A stretch of 64,000 nt of DNA from Algoriphagus marincola DSM 16067 (lineage in GTDB: Bacteria; Bacteroidota; Bacteroidia; Cytophagales; Cyclobacteriaceae). The notes beneath the pieces were generated by a model, which was not told the DNA's origin, did no database searches, and worked only from the letters and a program-made list of their open reading frames with translations. Made by a program: the position numbers and the translations under genes. The stretch lies in contig NZ_KE386897.1 in assembly GCF_000429405.1 (NCBI RefSeq), positions 132,031 through 196,030 of the forward strand, given 5' to 3'. Shown one piece after another: positions 26,558 to 35,681 of the stretch (position 1 is the first letter of the stretch; every line of letters begins with the position of its first letter).

Positions 26558-27007
26558 TCAGAGTTTACCCTCATCTGCAAAGCTGTAATAGTCTCCATCG
26601 GCTGTCAGAATCAAATGATCCATCAGTTCGATGTCAACCAACTTGCAGGCTTCCTTCACTCGGTTTGTAAGCCGAATGTCCTGGTCCGAAGGGGTGAGGT
26701 TTCCAGACGGATGGTTGTGCGCAATAATCATCCCAGAAGCCAAAGATTTCAGCCCCATGGAAAGCATCAGTTTTGTGTCCGCTACCACCGAGGCCACACC
26801 TCCCTGAAAGGCTTTATAATATCCGATCAAGTTGTTCGCACGATTCACGTATAGGATGATAAACTCTTCTCGTGCTTCGATCAACTCGGGATCGAAAACC
26901 TGACGCAACACTTGGTGTACGTCTCTGCTTGTTCTAATAGGATCGTACTTCTTGTACTCTCCCGTTCTGTTGTAACTTAGTTTCAGTTCGTATAGAAAGT
27001 TCTTCAT
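26558..27007 (-). CDS. RadC-like JAB-domain protein
   Basis: A 149-residue protein made almost only of the RadC JAB/MPN metalloprotease-like domain, with the metal motif HNHPSGNLTPSDQD near residues 96-109 and the upstream Glu in the EARE/EEFIILY region. It lacks the N-terminal helix-hairpin-helix of full-length RadC (about 225 residues), which is typical of mobile-element versions in Bacteroidota. Its role is unproven; anti-defence or DNA-processing roles have been suggested for such proteins. It is the last gene of the island, 50 bases after the DUF3871 stop. Confidence 0.88.
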   Translation of the reverse strand: MKNFLYELKLSYNRTGEYKKYDPIRTSRDVHQVLRQVFDPELIEAREEFIILYVNRANNLIGYYKAFQGGVASVVADTKLMLSMGLKSLASGMIIAHNHPSGNLTPSDQDIRLTNRVKEACKLVDIELMDHLILTADGDYYSFADEGKL

Positions 27008-27056
27008 GATGTGAGAAATGAAAAACCCACCGCTGTGAACGGTGGGCCTGTGCTGT

Positions 27057-28043
27057 TTAACTTAAGTACCAAAACTCCGGGTAAGAGCCATCTAGACTCT
27101 GCCTGATTCTCTCGGTGAACTCGTAACCGTTCACACCACGCTCGACATACTTGTCTATGTAGGACTGCTTATTTGCTCCTGTGAACAAATTGAAGAATCT
27201 CCACAAATCGATAACTCCGTTCTCAGAACCAGAGAAGTTCGGGTCGTGGTAGAAATGTTCCGCAATCCGTGAAACTTGCGTGTCGTTGATCAGCAGCTCC
27301 GGGATCTCCTTTCTCGGAACCGTCGGGAGAAACTGATACATTCTGCACCGTCCTATGATCTGAGCAAATTGACGTTCTTCCAGCTCGTATTCTGTGAGAC
27401 TGTTTAACGTTCTCAGAAAGTCGACGGAGTCAAAGCTTCCAATCAGATCGAATACTCCCTGATACAGCTCTTCCAAAGTTCTCACTTTCAAATCTGTTCT
27501 CACACCGTCGGTGGAAACACACAGATTGGTACAGACTCGGTTTTTGAATCCGATAAAGACCTTAAAGTGCTCTAGGCCACCCTTGCAGGAGTTGAGATTG
27601 TCCAAGTGGAAAGCTTTCACACCGCCGATAGTCAGCTCAAGCAGGTTCCCAGAAACCTCATCACGGATATCAGGAATCGAGATCATGAAAGCCATACGCT
27701 CAAAATAGATCGTTTTCTCATGCGGGAGCAACTCCTGCGCCTTCTTGTGACGTGCTTCGTAAACCCTTCCTTTGACTGGATGGGATACACGTATATCAGC
27801 TCTGGGAAACGTGGCCAGTCCAAACGCATCCTGTGTCGCCTGAGAAACCGTTTCGATAAACTCGCAATGAGATATTGCAGGTTCGTTGTCTTTCAAGAAT
27901 ACCGGAATGACATGTCGATCTCTCATTTCTGCAAAGCTTACAGCTTCTGTGTTTGCCTCGATAAAAGAAGAGCCCGTACTCACATGGGTAACGGGCTCAA
28001 TTCTTTGTAGGCTTGGGGTCTGATCAATGCGCAGCAGTTCCAT
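27057..28043 (-). CDS. DUF3871 family protein
   Basis: A 328-residue protein that I recognise as DUF3871, a family found mainly on Bacteroidota mobile elements. Characteristic stretches: ADIRVSHPVKGRVYEARHKKAQELLPHEKTIYFERMAFMISIP and GGLEHFKVFIGFKNRVCTNLCVSTDG, then IIGRCRMYQFLP. The ATG at 28043 (MELLRID) is used because the longer frame would lie almost 160 bases inside the upstream ATPase gene; even so the genes overlap by 20 bases. The function is unknown; its fixed place beside the ATPase and the RadC-like gene suggests DNA metabolism of the element. Confidence 0.82.
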   Translation of the reverse strand: MELLRIDQTPSLQRIEPVTHVSTGSSFIEANTEAVSFAEMRDRHVIPVFLKDNEPAISHCEFIETVSQATQDAFGLATFPRADIRVSHPVKGRVYEARHKKAQELLPHEKTIYFERMAFMISIPDIRDEVSGNLLELTIGGVKAFHLDNLNSCKGGLEHFKVFIGFKNRVCTNLCVSTDGVRTDLKVRTLEELYQGVFDLIGSFDSVDFLRTLNSLTEYELEERQFAQIIGRCRMYQFLPTVPRKEIPELLINDTQVSRIAEHFYHDPNFSGSENGVIDLWRFFNLFTGANKQSYIDKYVERGVNGYEFTERIRQSLDGSYPEFWYLS

Positions 28044-28917
28044 TTTGTCTGAAGTTTGGTTGGTTGATGAGTTTGTTTTTCTGAGCAATGAACTCGTCTC
28101 GATAAACCTGTTGCAAAGAAGGGTTCGCATTGAATAGTTTGATGAGCTCATCCATGGTCTGACAGTTTGTGATAGAATCATGGAAGGTCAAACTTTCTTC
28201 AAACTGCTCAGTCAGAGAAAAGCTACTCTGTTTTTGAGATGCTGAAGCCCCTTCCATGCACCAATCAGCGATTTTACGACCTGTTTCTACTCCGATCACG
28301 AAGTCAGGAACATCGACAAACATCCCCGTTCTGTCTTTGGAAGCAGAAGCTTGGTGTCTGATGTTGACGTCAAAGACGATGGTGAAATCATATTCCAGCC
28401 CGTCCCTTTGCACTCCCTTCAGTCCCACCTTCTCAGGTACCATTTTTCCGTTCTTATCAGTCAGGACATAGTCTTGCTTGGTACGAACAGTGGCAATCAC
28501 ATGAGCAGAGCAAGACAGAATCTTGTTCAGTAGTGCGTTGTGCCGGGGAGTGATTTTTGCCCAGTTGGAGAAGCTGTTACCTGGCATGTTGGAATGAATA
28601 TCCAGCAGCGTTTCCCATTCGTGTGAGATGCTGTCAATGATGATCGCTTCCATCCCTGCTTTTTCACAGATTTCAATCGCCTCCACATACTTCTCAGGGG
28701 TCTGAGGCGAACCCACAGAGATTACATTGTACTGGCCAAGATGTGCATACAGATCAGCACTCTGGTTCTCAGTGTCAATGACCGCGATCTTTGACCAGTT
28801 GCCAGTAAGACCGAAAGCAAGCAAGAGGGAGGAGTAAGTTTTTCCAGCCCCACTTGGACCCTGCATCGCAATTCTGATGCGTGCTTGGGAACGTTTTGAT
28901 ACACGTAAATCCGTCAT
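28024..28917 (-). CDS. RecA-like AAA_24 ATPase, possible Sak4-type recombinase
   Basis: A 297-residue single-domain P-loop ATPase. Walker A is GPSGAGKTYSS (about residue 19), Walker B is GMEAIIIDSISHEWE (about 87-101), and a conserved KQDYV / GLKGVQRDGLEYDFTIVFDV region follows. This layout fits the AAA_24 group, which includes phage Sak4 single-strand-annealing recombinases that work with an SSB. It probably assists replication or recombination of the element. It overlaps the DUF3871 gene by 20 bases, so the two are co-translated. An ATPase of unrelated purpose remains possible. Confidence 0.78.
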   Translation of the reverse strand: MTDLRVSKRSQARIRIAMQGPSGAGKTYSSLLLAFGLTGNWSKIAVIDTENQSADLYAHLGQYNVISVGSPQTPEKYVEAIEICEKAGMEAIIIDSISHEWETLLDIHSNMPGNSFSNWAKITPRHNALLNKILSCSAHVIATVRTKQDYVLTDKNGKMVPEKVGLKGVQRDGLEYDFTIVFDVNIRHQASASKDRTGMFVDVPDFVIGVETGRKIADWCMEGASASQKQSSFSLTEQFEESLTFHDSITNCQTMDELIKLFNANPSLQQVYRDEFIAQKNKLINQPNFRQNGTAAH

Positions 28918-28934
28918 GTTTAAATCGTTTAAGT

Positions 28935-29146
28935 TTAGACTGGATTTTGCAGGGGGTAGGAATATGGGTAGGAAAAGTGTTTTCGCTTGACCCGGGGGGA
29001 GAGCCCCAAGTTTTTAGAGGCCGGGGGATGTTTCTAGGGTAGTACCTGCTCTCGAATCCAAAGAAGAGGTGGTGTCACCTAGGTGTTGCTTCATATGTTT
29101 TGATTTTCCGGGGACAGCGGCTGATGGGGTTGGCCGCTGCTTTTTT
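28935..29146 (+). ncRNA. Candidate small RNA ending in an orphan terminator
   Basis: Inside a 455-base gap the plus strand ends in a textbook terminator (29115-29146), yet no plus-strand gene lies upstream of it. The preceding bases are GC-rich and can form more stems, for example AGGTG-GTGT-CACCT near 29069-29083 and a GGGG/CCCC pair near 29000-29010. The upstream limit is a guess. This could be a small RNA antisense to the ATPase leader, or a relict. It does not match an RNA family I know. Confidence 0.3.
29115..29146 (+). terminator. Orphan Rho-independent terminator
   Basis: The perfect 7-bp stem CAGCGGC/GCCGCTG with an 11-base loop is followed by C and six T on the plus strand. There is no T-run on the minus side, so it would serve a plus-strand transcript, although every confident gene here is on the minus strand. 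Confidence 0.7.
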
Positions 29147-29372
29147 ACCACGGATTTCTGTGTTTCTGTTCTTCATCGATTGCTTCCACCAGGAACCTAC
29201 CTAAAAAACGATGAGGGTAGCCAGTTGACATACCCTCAATACTGCGATAGCTATCTAATTGGTGTAAGACTATCCGGTTTTTGTGACAGGAAACGAAACG
29301 AATTTGGTCGGGGTAGAGAGATGGTTGGCTCTTTTTCTCAGATTCTCCGGAAGTGTTTCCTGAATGAGATTT

Positions 29373-29741
29373 CTAAACAGTGATGACGTTTTGGATTGCC
29401 ATATCTTCGAGCTCTTGAAGATACTGATCGTTTCGTTCATCGCTTTCCTGAATGAATTTCCTGATCAGTTGGAGATCGTTTTGGAAGTTCGAAGCGAATT
29501 CTTCAGGAAGATTTCCTCTTTCCCAATGACATTGGTCGGTCTGTTTGATCTCTATCTCAGCAAGGTTTGCATAGCTGACAAATCTGTTTGATCTTCGAAA
29601 ATCGTACCCCTCACTATTTAGCTCATTGATCAGGCGATCTAGATAATCAGCAGCAAGTTGGATGCTTATAAAACCTCCAGGTAGCTGTGTTTTCTCGTAG
29701 TTGAAATTGTCAGTAAGGAAGAGGGCGTAGTAGATGTTCAT
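29373..29741 (-). CDS. Hypothetical island protein (122 residues)
   Basis: A short soluble, mixed alpha/beta protein with no signal peptide or membrane segment: MNIYYALFLTDNFNYEK start, then QLAADYLDRLINELNSEGYDFRR and a helical acidic C-terminus. I do not recognise a family. Its beginning resembles that of the next upstream gene (both start M-x-x-Y-x-x-FL and have a helix with AxxYxxxL), so they may be distant paralogues. It is followed by the 455-base gap with the candidate RNA. Confidence 0.6.
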   Translation of the reverse strand: MNIYYALFLTDNFNYEKTQLPGGFISIQLAADYLDRLINELNSEGYDFRRSNRFVSYANLAEIEIKQTDQCHWERGNLPEEFASNFQNDLQLIRKFIQESDERNDQYLQELEDMAIQNVITV

Positions 29742-29838
29742 AAGTAGTTTGAGTGGTGTGGTGTATACTATAATTTACGAAAAAGTGGGGGCATTGTACA
29801 CCCCTATCTAGCAATATCGCTAAGATTTTGATGCTCTA

Positions 29839-30255
29839 TTAGGCTGTAGCTTCCACTCCCCAGTAAGGGGGAAAAGCAGGAGTGGCTGAAGTGTTTTCTT
29901 CTTGCGACGATGTCTTGGGGAGGTTTTTTCCTCCCAAAAGCAGATCGTCTAGGTATTCTATGACCATGTTGTCCAACACGTCTTTGATTCTTTCAAGATC
30001 AAACTGCAGGAGGGGTAATGCAGAAAGAAGGCTCGAAAAGCTAATGGAGTCGGAAATTTCGGACGTAACATAAAACTCAACCTCCAGAAGCTGGATTGCA
30101 TCCCTGTAAAATGCCCTGGTTATGGAGGAGTCGATTTTTGTTAGGAGCAGGTTCATATACGCCTCTGCGTCTTGTTGGTTTTCAAAGGTAGCTTGAGTGT
30201 CGCCATTGATCGAGCAGTTTTTCGATAGGAAAATGACTAGGTAGTTTGTTTTCAT
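29839..30255 (-). CDS. Hypothetical island protein (138 residues)
   Basis: The ATG at 30255 (MKTNYLVIFLSKN) is preferred to 30285, which would add ten residues of unlikely sequence. A small acidic protein, mostly helical after residue 30, with a Ser/Thr/Pro-rich tail (KTSSQEENTSATPAFPPYWG). No family recognised. It lies between the helicase-like gene and the other small gene, with which it may share ancestry. Confidence 0.58.
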   Translation of the reverse strand: MKTNYLVIFLSKNCSINGDTQATFENQQDAEAYMNLLLTKIDSSITRAFYRDAIQLLEVEFYVTSEISDSISFSSLLSALPLLQFDLERIKDVLDNMVIEYLDDLLLGGKNLPKTSSQEENTSATPAFPPYWGVEATA

Positions 30256-30450
30256 AATGTAAATGGGGGAAAGGAGAGGTTCCACTCAAAATGTTCCGAC
30301 AGAGAACGTCTCTTGCCATTGTTTTGAGCAAAGATTTTTGAAGTGGATTAGGTGTCTTTTTCACGTACTTCACGGTTATAAGGAGCGTTTTGCAGCGAGG
30401 TCCACAGATTTTTTCTTATATACTTCGCTACACAACCTCTATGCAACATC

Positions 30451-32469
30451 TTAAGCTAGTTCATAATCAAGCGCCGAAAACCTAAGGTTGGATACCTCGT
30501 CTTTGTAACGTAGAACCTTTCTCTCGTCAATTTTCCGCGTAGTGGTTATGTAAAATTGCCTCACACCATCTAATGCGCTCTTTCTTCGGACTGTTTTAAA
30601 AACCCGGTTTAAAAGAAAAACAGGGTCGTCCATTAACATCCCAATTTCAGGCGTTGTTGTTTTGATTTTGTCCCAGATCTCCAGGATTCTTGTATGGGAG
30701 TAACTACCTCCTTTCGGAAAGCACTGATTGATGATGTGGTTGAAGTTTCCGTCTGGGGATTGTGTTGCGAAGAAGAGTTCAAGCTTCAACGATTTAAGGC
30801 CTGTTTTCCAGCCATTTTTTTTGTTGCAAGCCTTCAGGATCAACTGTGTTAAGTACTCTGGGTCGACATAATACCTGTATTCTCCGAACACCTTGAAGAC
30901 CTCTGATTCGAAGATGTTTTCTCCTTTGGAAGCGACGCTAGAAGTCGTAGGGTTGACATTTGAATAGAGCGCATCCCGAATCTTCTGAAGAGAGGTTTCG
31001 AACCATTCGTTGTTGGTATTTTGGACCTCGGAACATTCGACATCATCAAAGCTGTCTATCACTTCATACCCAAGCCTTTTAAGAGCATGGACTAAACCGT
31101 GCATATTTCTGAAAACCGTTTTTTGGAGTCTGTTGAGCTCAAGAATAGAGTCGATAGAAAGGTAAGCAATCCTAAACGCTCCTTCTTTTTCGTACCAGAA
31201 TAGCATATTTCTTCCGTGGACTTCATTTGTCGAAACTACACCCTTTAATGTCCTCAGTTTGCGCTGTTTTAAGTGAGGGTTTCGATCTAAATTCAAAGTC
31301 AGGCAACCAAAACTGTTCATCAGGGATTGCGATATTTCGAGCAAATCAGTTATGGACTTTTCTTCATACCAAGATTCTTCTAATCGCTGGTAGATGATCA
31401 GACCTTCGATCAATCCATTTCTGGCGCGACCTGCAATTTGTTTATATCGATGTTCAGACAACGCAAGGTTTGGAAAACGAGGATCAATTACCACTACCAG
31501 TCTGAAGATTTCTGAGAGATCATAGCCTGAAAAATATGCTGCCGTTATAAACACCAATTTGCCGGGAAGAATATCAGAGCTGAGTTCATGATAATGTTCC
31601 CCCACATCCTTCGCCCTTTTGGAACTGCATAGTACCTTGATATCATCGTTCTTCAACTTATTGAAGGGGTGCTTTAAGATACTTCTGATGAGTTGTTTTA
31701 TGCCACCAATGGAGTTTAGTGCGACAACAAGTTTGTTGTGAGGAGTGTCTTCAAAGTGTTTGATTATCAGTTTTGTAAGGCTGTTTGTTGCACTGGGAGT
31801 ATTTAGAATTCTTACGATCTGCGGGTTTTGGGAATTGTAGATCACCTCGATGATACTTTCTGCGTGCAATTCCGGGTCAGAGAAATTCAATGGAGTAGCC
31901 GTTACTGTACCCCTCATATTTGCAGGATGGGCTTTGTAGATCTCCATTGCTATGTGTAATGCCAACCGGAATGATGAATCAAGTTGGTGGGTATCTGTTT
32001 CGTCGATCAAAAGAAAAAACTCGCTTTTTCTTTCATCTGGTATAAGTGACATAACGAATGGCAGGCTATCAGACACACAAAATATTTTCTTGAAGCCTGG
32101 TTGTTCGAGGTAGGTCCTTAATTCTTCCTCGGTTGCTGGTTGGATTCCGGAACTTGGGGGTGGTGTCCCCACAAATACACCGCCTTGAGCTTTATATTTT
32201 AAATAAGCAGTTGCTCTAAGTGGCTCAACGATGATGGAATTTCGGAGACTTACACATTCACATGTGGTAGCTCCCATACCAGTATCTGATTTATGGATGA
32301 TCCCGTTAGGTAGGTAGTTAAATGCGTCACCAAATCGAACGTGCTTTCCTCCTTTGGTCTTATTGTGTAACACAACAGTCACTTTTCGGGTATCAAGATC
32401 CGAATATATCGAGTCAATAAGGTCCCAGTTGCTGATAAAATCGAGAGGTTGTTGTAGACTTTTTTTCAT
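30451..32469 (-). CDS. SF2 helicase-like protein with altered Walker A
   Basis: A 672-residue protein read from the ATG at 32469; a GTG at 32493 is an alternative. It has the order of a superfamily 2 helicase: motif I as DTGMGATT (Gly64-Thr69, with Ala67 where the ATP-binding Lys is expected), motif II IDETD (156-159), motif III TVTATP (188-193), and motif VI QIAGRARNG about residue 350. The C-terminal 300 residues are unknown. Similar GxGATT proteins occur on other Bacteroidota elements, in my recollection, so the Lys loss is probably inherited. Position right after an iteron-like cluster suggests a role in starting replication, or an inactive ATPase used as a DNA-binding factor. Confidence 0.72.
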   Translation of the reverse strand: MKKSLQQPLDFISNWDLIDSIYSDLDTRKVTVVLHNKTKGGKHVRFGDAFNYLPNGIIHKSDTGMGATTCECVSLRNSIIVEPLRATAYLKYKAQGGVFVGTPPPSSGIQPATEEELRTYLEQPGFKKIFCVSDSLPFVMSLIPDERKSEFFLLIDETDTHQLDSSFRLALHIAMEIYKAHPANMRGTVTATPLNFSDPELHAESIIEVIYNSQNPQIVRILNTPSATNSLTKLIIKHFEDTPHNKLVVALNSIGGIKQLIRSILKHPFNKLKNDDIKVLCSSKRAKDVGEHYHELSSDILPGKLVFITAAYFSGYDLSEIFRLVVVIDPRFPNLALSEHRYKQIAGRARNGLIEGLIIYQRLEESWYEEKSITDLLEISQSLMNSFGCLTLNLDRNPHLKQRKLRTLKGVVSTNEVHGRNMLFWYEKEGAFRIAYLSIDSILELNRLQKTVFRNMHGLVHALKRLGYEVIDSFDDVECSEVQNTNNEWFETSLQKIRDALYSNVNPTTSSVASKGENIFESEVFKVFGEYRYYVDPEYLTQLILKACNKKNGWKTGLKSLKLELFFATQSPDGNFNHIINQCFPKGGSYSHTRILEIWDKIKTTTPEIGMLMDDPVFLLNRVFKTVRRKSALDGVRQFYITTTRKIDERKVLRYKDEVSNLRFSALDYELA

Positions 32470-32555
32470 TTTTGTTGGTTGAGTTTTCACCAAAGGTAGG
32501 TGGCTAAAAAAGTACTTTCCAAACGTTCAAACGAAAAAATTTTCTCACCTTATGA

Positions 32556-32686
32556 TCACGTTTCTGAGAAATTTGTCGCTGTTTTTCAGGGTTTTACCTC
32601 GTTTCTCAGAACTGATTCGTTGTTTTTGTATTTCTCGCCACGCTTCTCAGAAATTCTTCAGTTTTGATCGAGTTTCTCAGAACTGT
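32556..32686. repeat. Four iteron-like repeats (YTTCTSAGAA)
   Basis: Copies start at 32561 (TTTCTGAGAA), 32602 (TTTCTCAGAA), 32643 (CTTCTCAGAA) and 32673 (TTTCTCAGAA), spaced 41, 41 and 30 bases. Context is shared (CGTTTCT upstream, AACTG or AAATT downstream). They fill the space between the hsdR stop and the helicase-like start, so they could be replication iterons or operators for the helicase gene. The core is itself nearly palindromic (TTCT-S-AGAA). Confidence 0.72.
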
Positions 32687-32693
32687 GATGCCG

Positions 32694-35564
32694 TTAAGCC
32701 GCCGCTATCCCACTAATAAAAGTCTCCACGAAGTCCACGATTTTGCCGATCACGCGCTCGGCTGTGGTCTTTCGTTTGGAGAGGCTGGGCTTCTCTTTCA
32801 TGATCGAAACCACTTCGTCTCGGAGTGGTTCTTTTTCGGTGTAAATGTACTTGGCTATGATCTCTTCGAGTTGGTCTGCATCCAAACCTTCTTCCTCGCT
32901 CATTCGCTTTACAGCTTCGATGCGTTCCTGAGTCCAGAAGTTCTCAAACTCCTCCGGTATCTGTTCGGAGTCCTCGATTTTTGGCAGGTTTTCACGAATG
33001 AATTTTTCCACCAGTTCCCGCTTGCTTCGCAGTTGGGTTTCTCCTACCATCAGGTCGATGATGGCTTTTTCTTGCTTTTCTTTTTCTTCTTCAGGTGCGT
33101 CTTTCAGCTTCGCGAGAAGTTTCAGGATATAACTCACATTGATCTCGTCCCGGTGGATCAGTTCTAGCTCGAAGTCCACATCGGAGAGTATCGAAACCTT
33201 CTCTTTTTGGTGGTCACCTTTTGCCTTGTCGTACAGATCGAGGTACTTGCTTTTGTAATCCTCAAAGCTCTGCTCAGGCATGGACAGGTCCTCGAATGAA
33301 AACTCGGTGTAGGTGGCCATCACGTTTTTCAGACGCATGAGCTCGCGGAAAGCTTTGATAAACTCCATTTCCTCCACCTCACTGGGCAGATCATTCACAC
33401 TGTTGACCGTCGGAGCGATCTGAAGTAATTTGATGAAAGCCTCGTTGAACTTCCCGATGTAATCCTCCAGGGGCTGCATAATGATTTCGTCCTTGGCAGC
33501 GATGTTGGAAAATAGGGTGATTGCATCGTCCGTGGCTTTTTTTAGGTTTCGGAAGCAGACGATATTTCCCTGGGATTTGAGTTCTCCCTTGATCCGGTTG
33601 GTACGGGAATAGGCCTGAATCAATCCGTGATACTTCAGGTTCTTGTCCACGTACAGCGTGTTAAGGGTTTTGCTGTCAAATCCTGTCAGGAACATATTCA
33701 CCACCAGCAGGATGTCGATTTCCTTCTTCTTTACCCGAGCTGCTACGTCTTTGTAGTACTGGTAAAAAAGCTTACTATCCTTTGTCGAGTAGTTCGTTCC
33801 GAATTCGGTATTGTAGTGACCGATAAAGTCATCGAGATATTCCCTGGGGTGCTTTCTACCCAGACTCTGGTACTCCTCACGATCTTTGTCCGCTGCAATC
33901 CCAAATTCACTTTCCTCCCAGTCATCTTCAAAACCTCCGTCTCCCAATAGATCCACATTTGAACCGTATGAAAAAATGGTTGCAATTCGGAGGTTTTGTT
34001 CGCCTTCCCGTCTTTTCCTGTGAAAGATCTGATAATACTCTATGAGAACAGGAACACTAGGTACACAGAAAATCGAAGTAAACTCCCGGCTATGAGTCTT
34101 TCGATTGTGGTTTTCGAGAATGTAGTCCACGATATTCTCCAATCGTTGGGGAGCATTCATCACTTCTTCCTCATCGATATCCTCCACGTTGATGTCAAAG
34201 ATGTGTTCCTTTTTCTTAAAGGTGCTGATGTACTCCACCGAGAACTTCAATACATTGTCATCACGGATCGCATCGGTAATCACATACTTGTGAAGACAGT
34301 CTCCGAAAAGCATTTTGGTCGTTCGCTTTCCATAAGCGTTGGAACCTGCGTTTTCCTCGAAAATCGGTGTCCCAGTAAACCCGAACATCTGGGAAACATC
34401 GAAAAAGTTTTTGATCTCTTCGTGTGTCTTTCCAAACTGGCTTCGGTGGCATTCGTCGAAAATGAAAACGATCCGTTTCTCTTGCAGGTGTTTGATTTTT
34501 TCCAAGTGCCGAGCCGTGGATATGGCAGTATTAAGTTTTTGAATGGTTGTAACTATAAGTTTGTTGTCACCAGCCAGCTGCTTTACAAGGGTTTTGGTAT
34601 CGTTGGTACCGTCGATGCTTCCTTTACTGAAGGCGTTGAATTCGTTGATAGTTTGGGTGTCCAGATCTTTTCGATCCACCACGAAAACCACCTTGTACAC
34701 TTCGGGAAGATTGGTGAGTATCTGAGCTGTTTTAAATGAAGTCAGTGTCTTGCCCGAACCCGTCGTGTGCCAGATGTAGCCGAATTTGGTGGTCGTTTTT
34801 ACCCGGTTGACAATGGCTTCTGTGGCATAGTACTGATAGGGGCGAAGCACCATCAGGCTCTTGTTGGACTCATTGAGCACCACGTACTTGGTGACCATTT
34901 TGGACAGGTGGCATGGCTCCAGGAAAATATCAGTAAAAGCGACTAACTGTGTGATCAGCTTATTATTCGTATCAGTCCAGTAAAAAGTCTGTTTGAAGTC
35001 GCGATCCTTGATATTGCAGTTGGCGTAATACTTCGTATTGACTCCGTTGCTGATGACGAAGAATTGGATAAACTGAAAGAGTCCCTGACCTGCTCCGAAG
35101 GAATGCACCCCGTATCGAAGGGTCTGTTTGAAAGCTTCTTTGAGCTCTAAGCCTCTTCGTTTCAGCTCAATTTGTACCAGTGGCAAACCGTTTATCAGAA
35201 TGGTGACATCGTATCGGTTTCGGTATTTCCCTTCAATAGTGACCTGCTGTGTGACTTGAAACTGATTCTGACACCAGTGGATCTGATTGATCAACTCGAC
35301 TGTTCGGAATTCGCCGGAATCATCCTGGTAAGGAACCCGATCCCGTAGAATCTTAGCACGCTCAAAGACATTCCCTTTGTTGATTGCATTCAGGATTTGG
35401 GTAAACTCCCGATCATTTAGCTTGACTTTGTTGTGTTTTTCCAGCTGAAGCTTCAGATTGGCAAGTAAGTCTTTCTCGTCCTTGATTTCTACTTTCTTGT
35501 ATCCCAAGCTGACCAGCTGTGCTACAAGATTATTCTCTAAGGTCTGTTCCGGTTGTGTGGTCAT
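32694..35564 (-). CDS. hsdR: Type I restriction enzyme, R subunit
   Basis: A 956-residue motor-nuclease subunit. The N-terminal PD-(D/E)xK nuclease shows Asp119 and QIELKRRG (Glu133, Lys135); the SF2 translocase shows Walker A HTTGSGKT (Lys272), DECHRS (370-373), FTGTP and later QAYSRTNRI; a helical C-terminal domain follows. It cuts unmodified DNA after translocation, with HsdS and HsdM giving specificity. It is separated from hsdM-hsdS by a membrane-protein gene and a toxin-antitoxin pair, and probably has its own promoter in the 117-base gap upstream. All catalytic residues are present. Confidence 0.94.
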   Translation of the reverse strand: MTTQPEQTLENNLVAQLVSLGYKKVEIKDEKDLLANLKLQLEKHNKVKLNDREFTQILNAINKGNVFERAKILRDRVPYQDDSGEFRTVELINQIHWCQNQFQVTQQVTIEGKYRNRYDVTILINGLPLVQIELKRRGLELKEAFKQTLRYGVHSFGAGQGLFQFIQFFVISNGVNTKYYANCNIKDRDFKQTFYWTDTNNKLITQLVAFTDIFLEPCHLSKMVTKYVVLNESNKSLMVLRPYQYYATEAIVNRVKTTTKFGYIWHTTGSGKTLTSFKTAQILTNLPEVYKVVFVVDRKDLDTQTINEFNAFSKGSIDGTNDTKTLVKQLAGDNKLIVTTIQKLNTAISTARHLEKIKHLQEKRIVFIFDECHRSQFGKTHEEIKNFFDVSQMFGFTGTPIFEENAGSNAYGKRTTKMLFGDCLHKYVITDAIRDDNVLKFSVEYISTFKKKEHIFDINVEDIDEEEVMNAPQRLENIVDYILENHNRKTHSREFTSIFCVPSVPVLIEYYQIFHRKRREGEQNLRIATIFSYGSNVDLLGDGGFEDDWEESEFGIAADKDREEYQSLGRKHPREYLDDFIGHYNTEFGTNYSTKDSKLFYQYYKDVAARVKKKEIDILLVVNMFLTGFDSKTLNTLYVDKNLKYHGLIQAYSRTNRIKGELKSQGNIVCFRNLKKATDDAITLFSNIAAKDEIIMQPLEDYIGKFNEAFIKLLQIAPTVNSVNDLPSEVEEMEFIKAFRELMRLKNVMATYTEFSFEDLSMPEQSFEDYKSKYLDLYDKAKGDHQKEKVSILSDVDFELELIHRDEINVSYILKLLAKLKDAPEEEKEKQEKAIIDLMVGETQLRSKRELVEKFIRENLPKIEDSEQIPEEFENFWTQERIEAVKRMSEEEGLDADQLEEIIAKYIYTEKEPLRDEVVSIMKEKPSLSKRKTTAERVIGKIVDFVETFISGIAAA

Positions 35565-35681
35565 GTAAAAATTAAAAAAGCGGACTAAGCATCTAGCTTA
35601 TTGAAGTCTGTCTGGTTTGGTTTGGACTAAGATGCTAATTTCCCCGTTCTGCTACAAATTTCATAAACGAAATCACAAAAT

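Noticed and set aside
29069-29383. Plus-strand frame across the gap
   Set aside because: It runs through the terminator hairpin and has Cys/Phe-rich composition unlike real genes here.
32556-32686. CRISPR array
   Set aside because: Repeats are only about 10 bases, spacing is uneven, and no cas gene is in the window.
32664-33167. Plus-strand frame antisense to hsdR
   Set aside because: It mirrors the coding strand of hsdR, which has full motif support.
33996-34739. Plus-strand 247-residue frame antisense to hsdR
   Set aside because: It is the reverse of the helicase domain of HsdR; no motif of its own.
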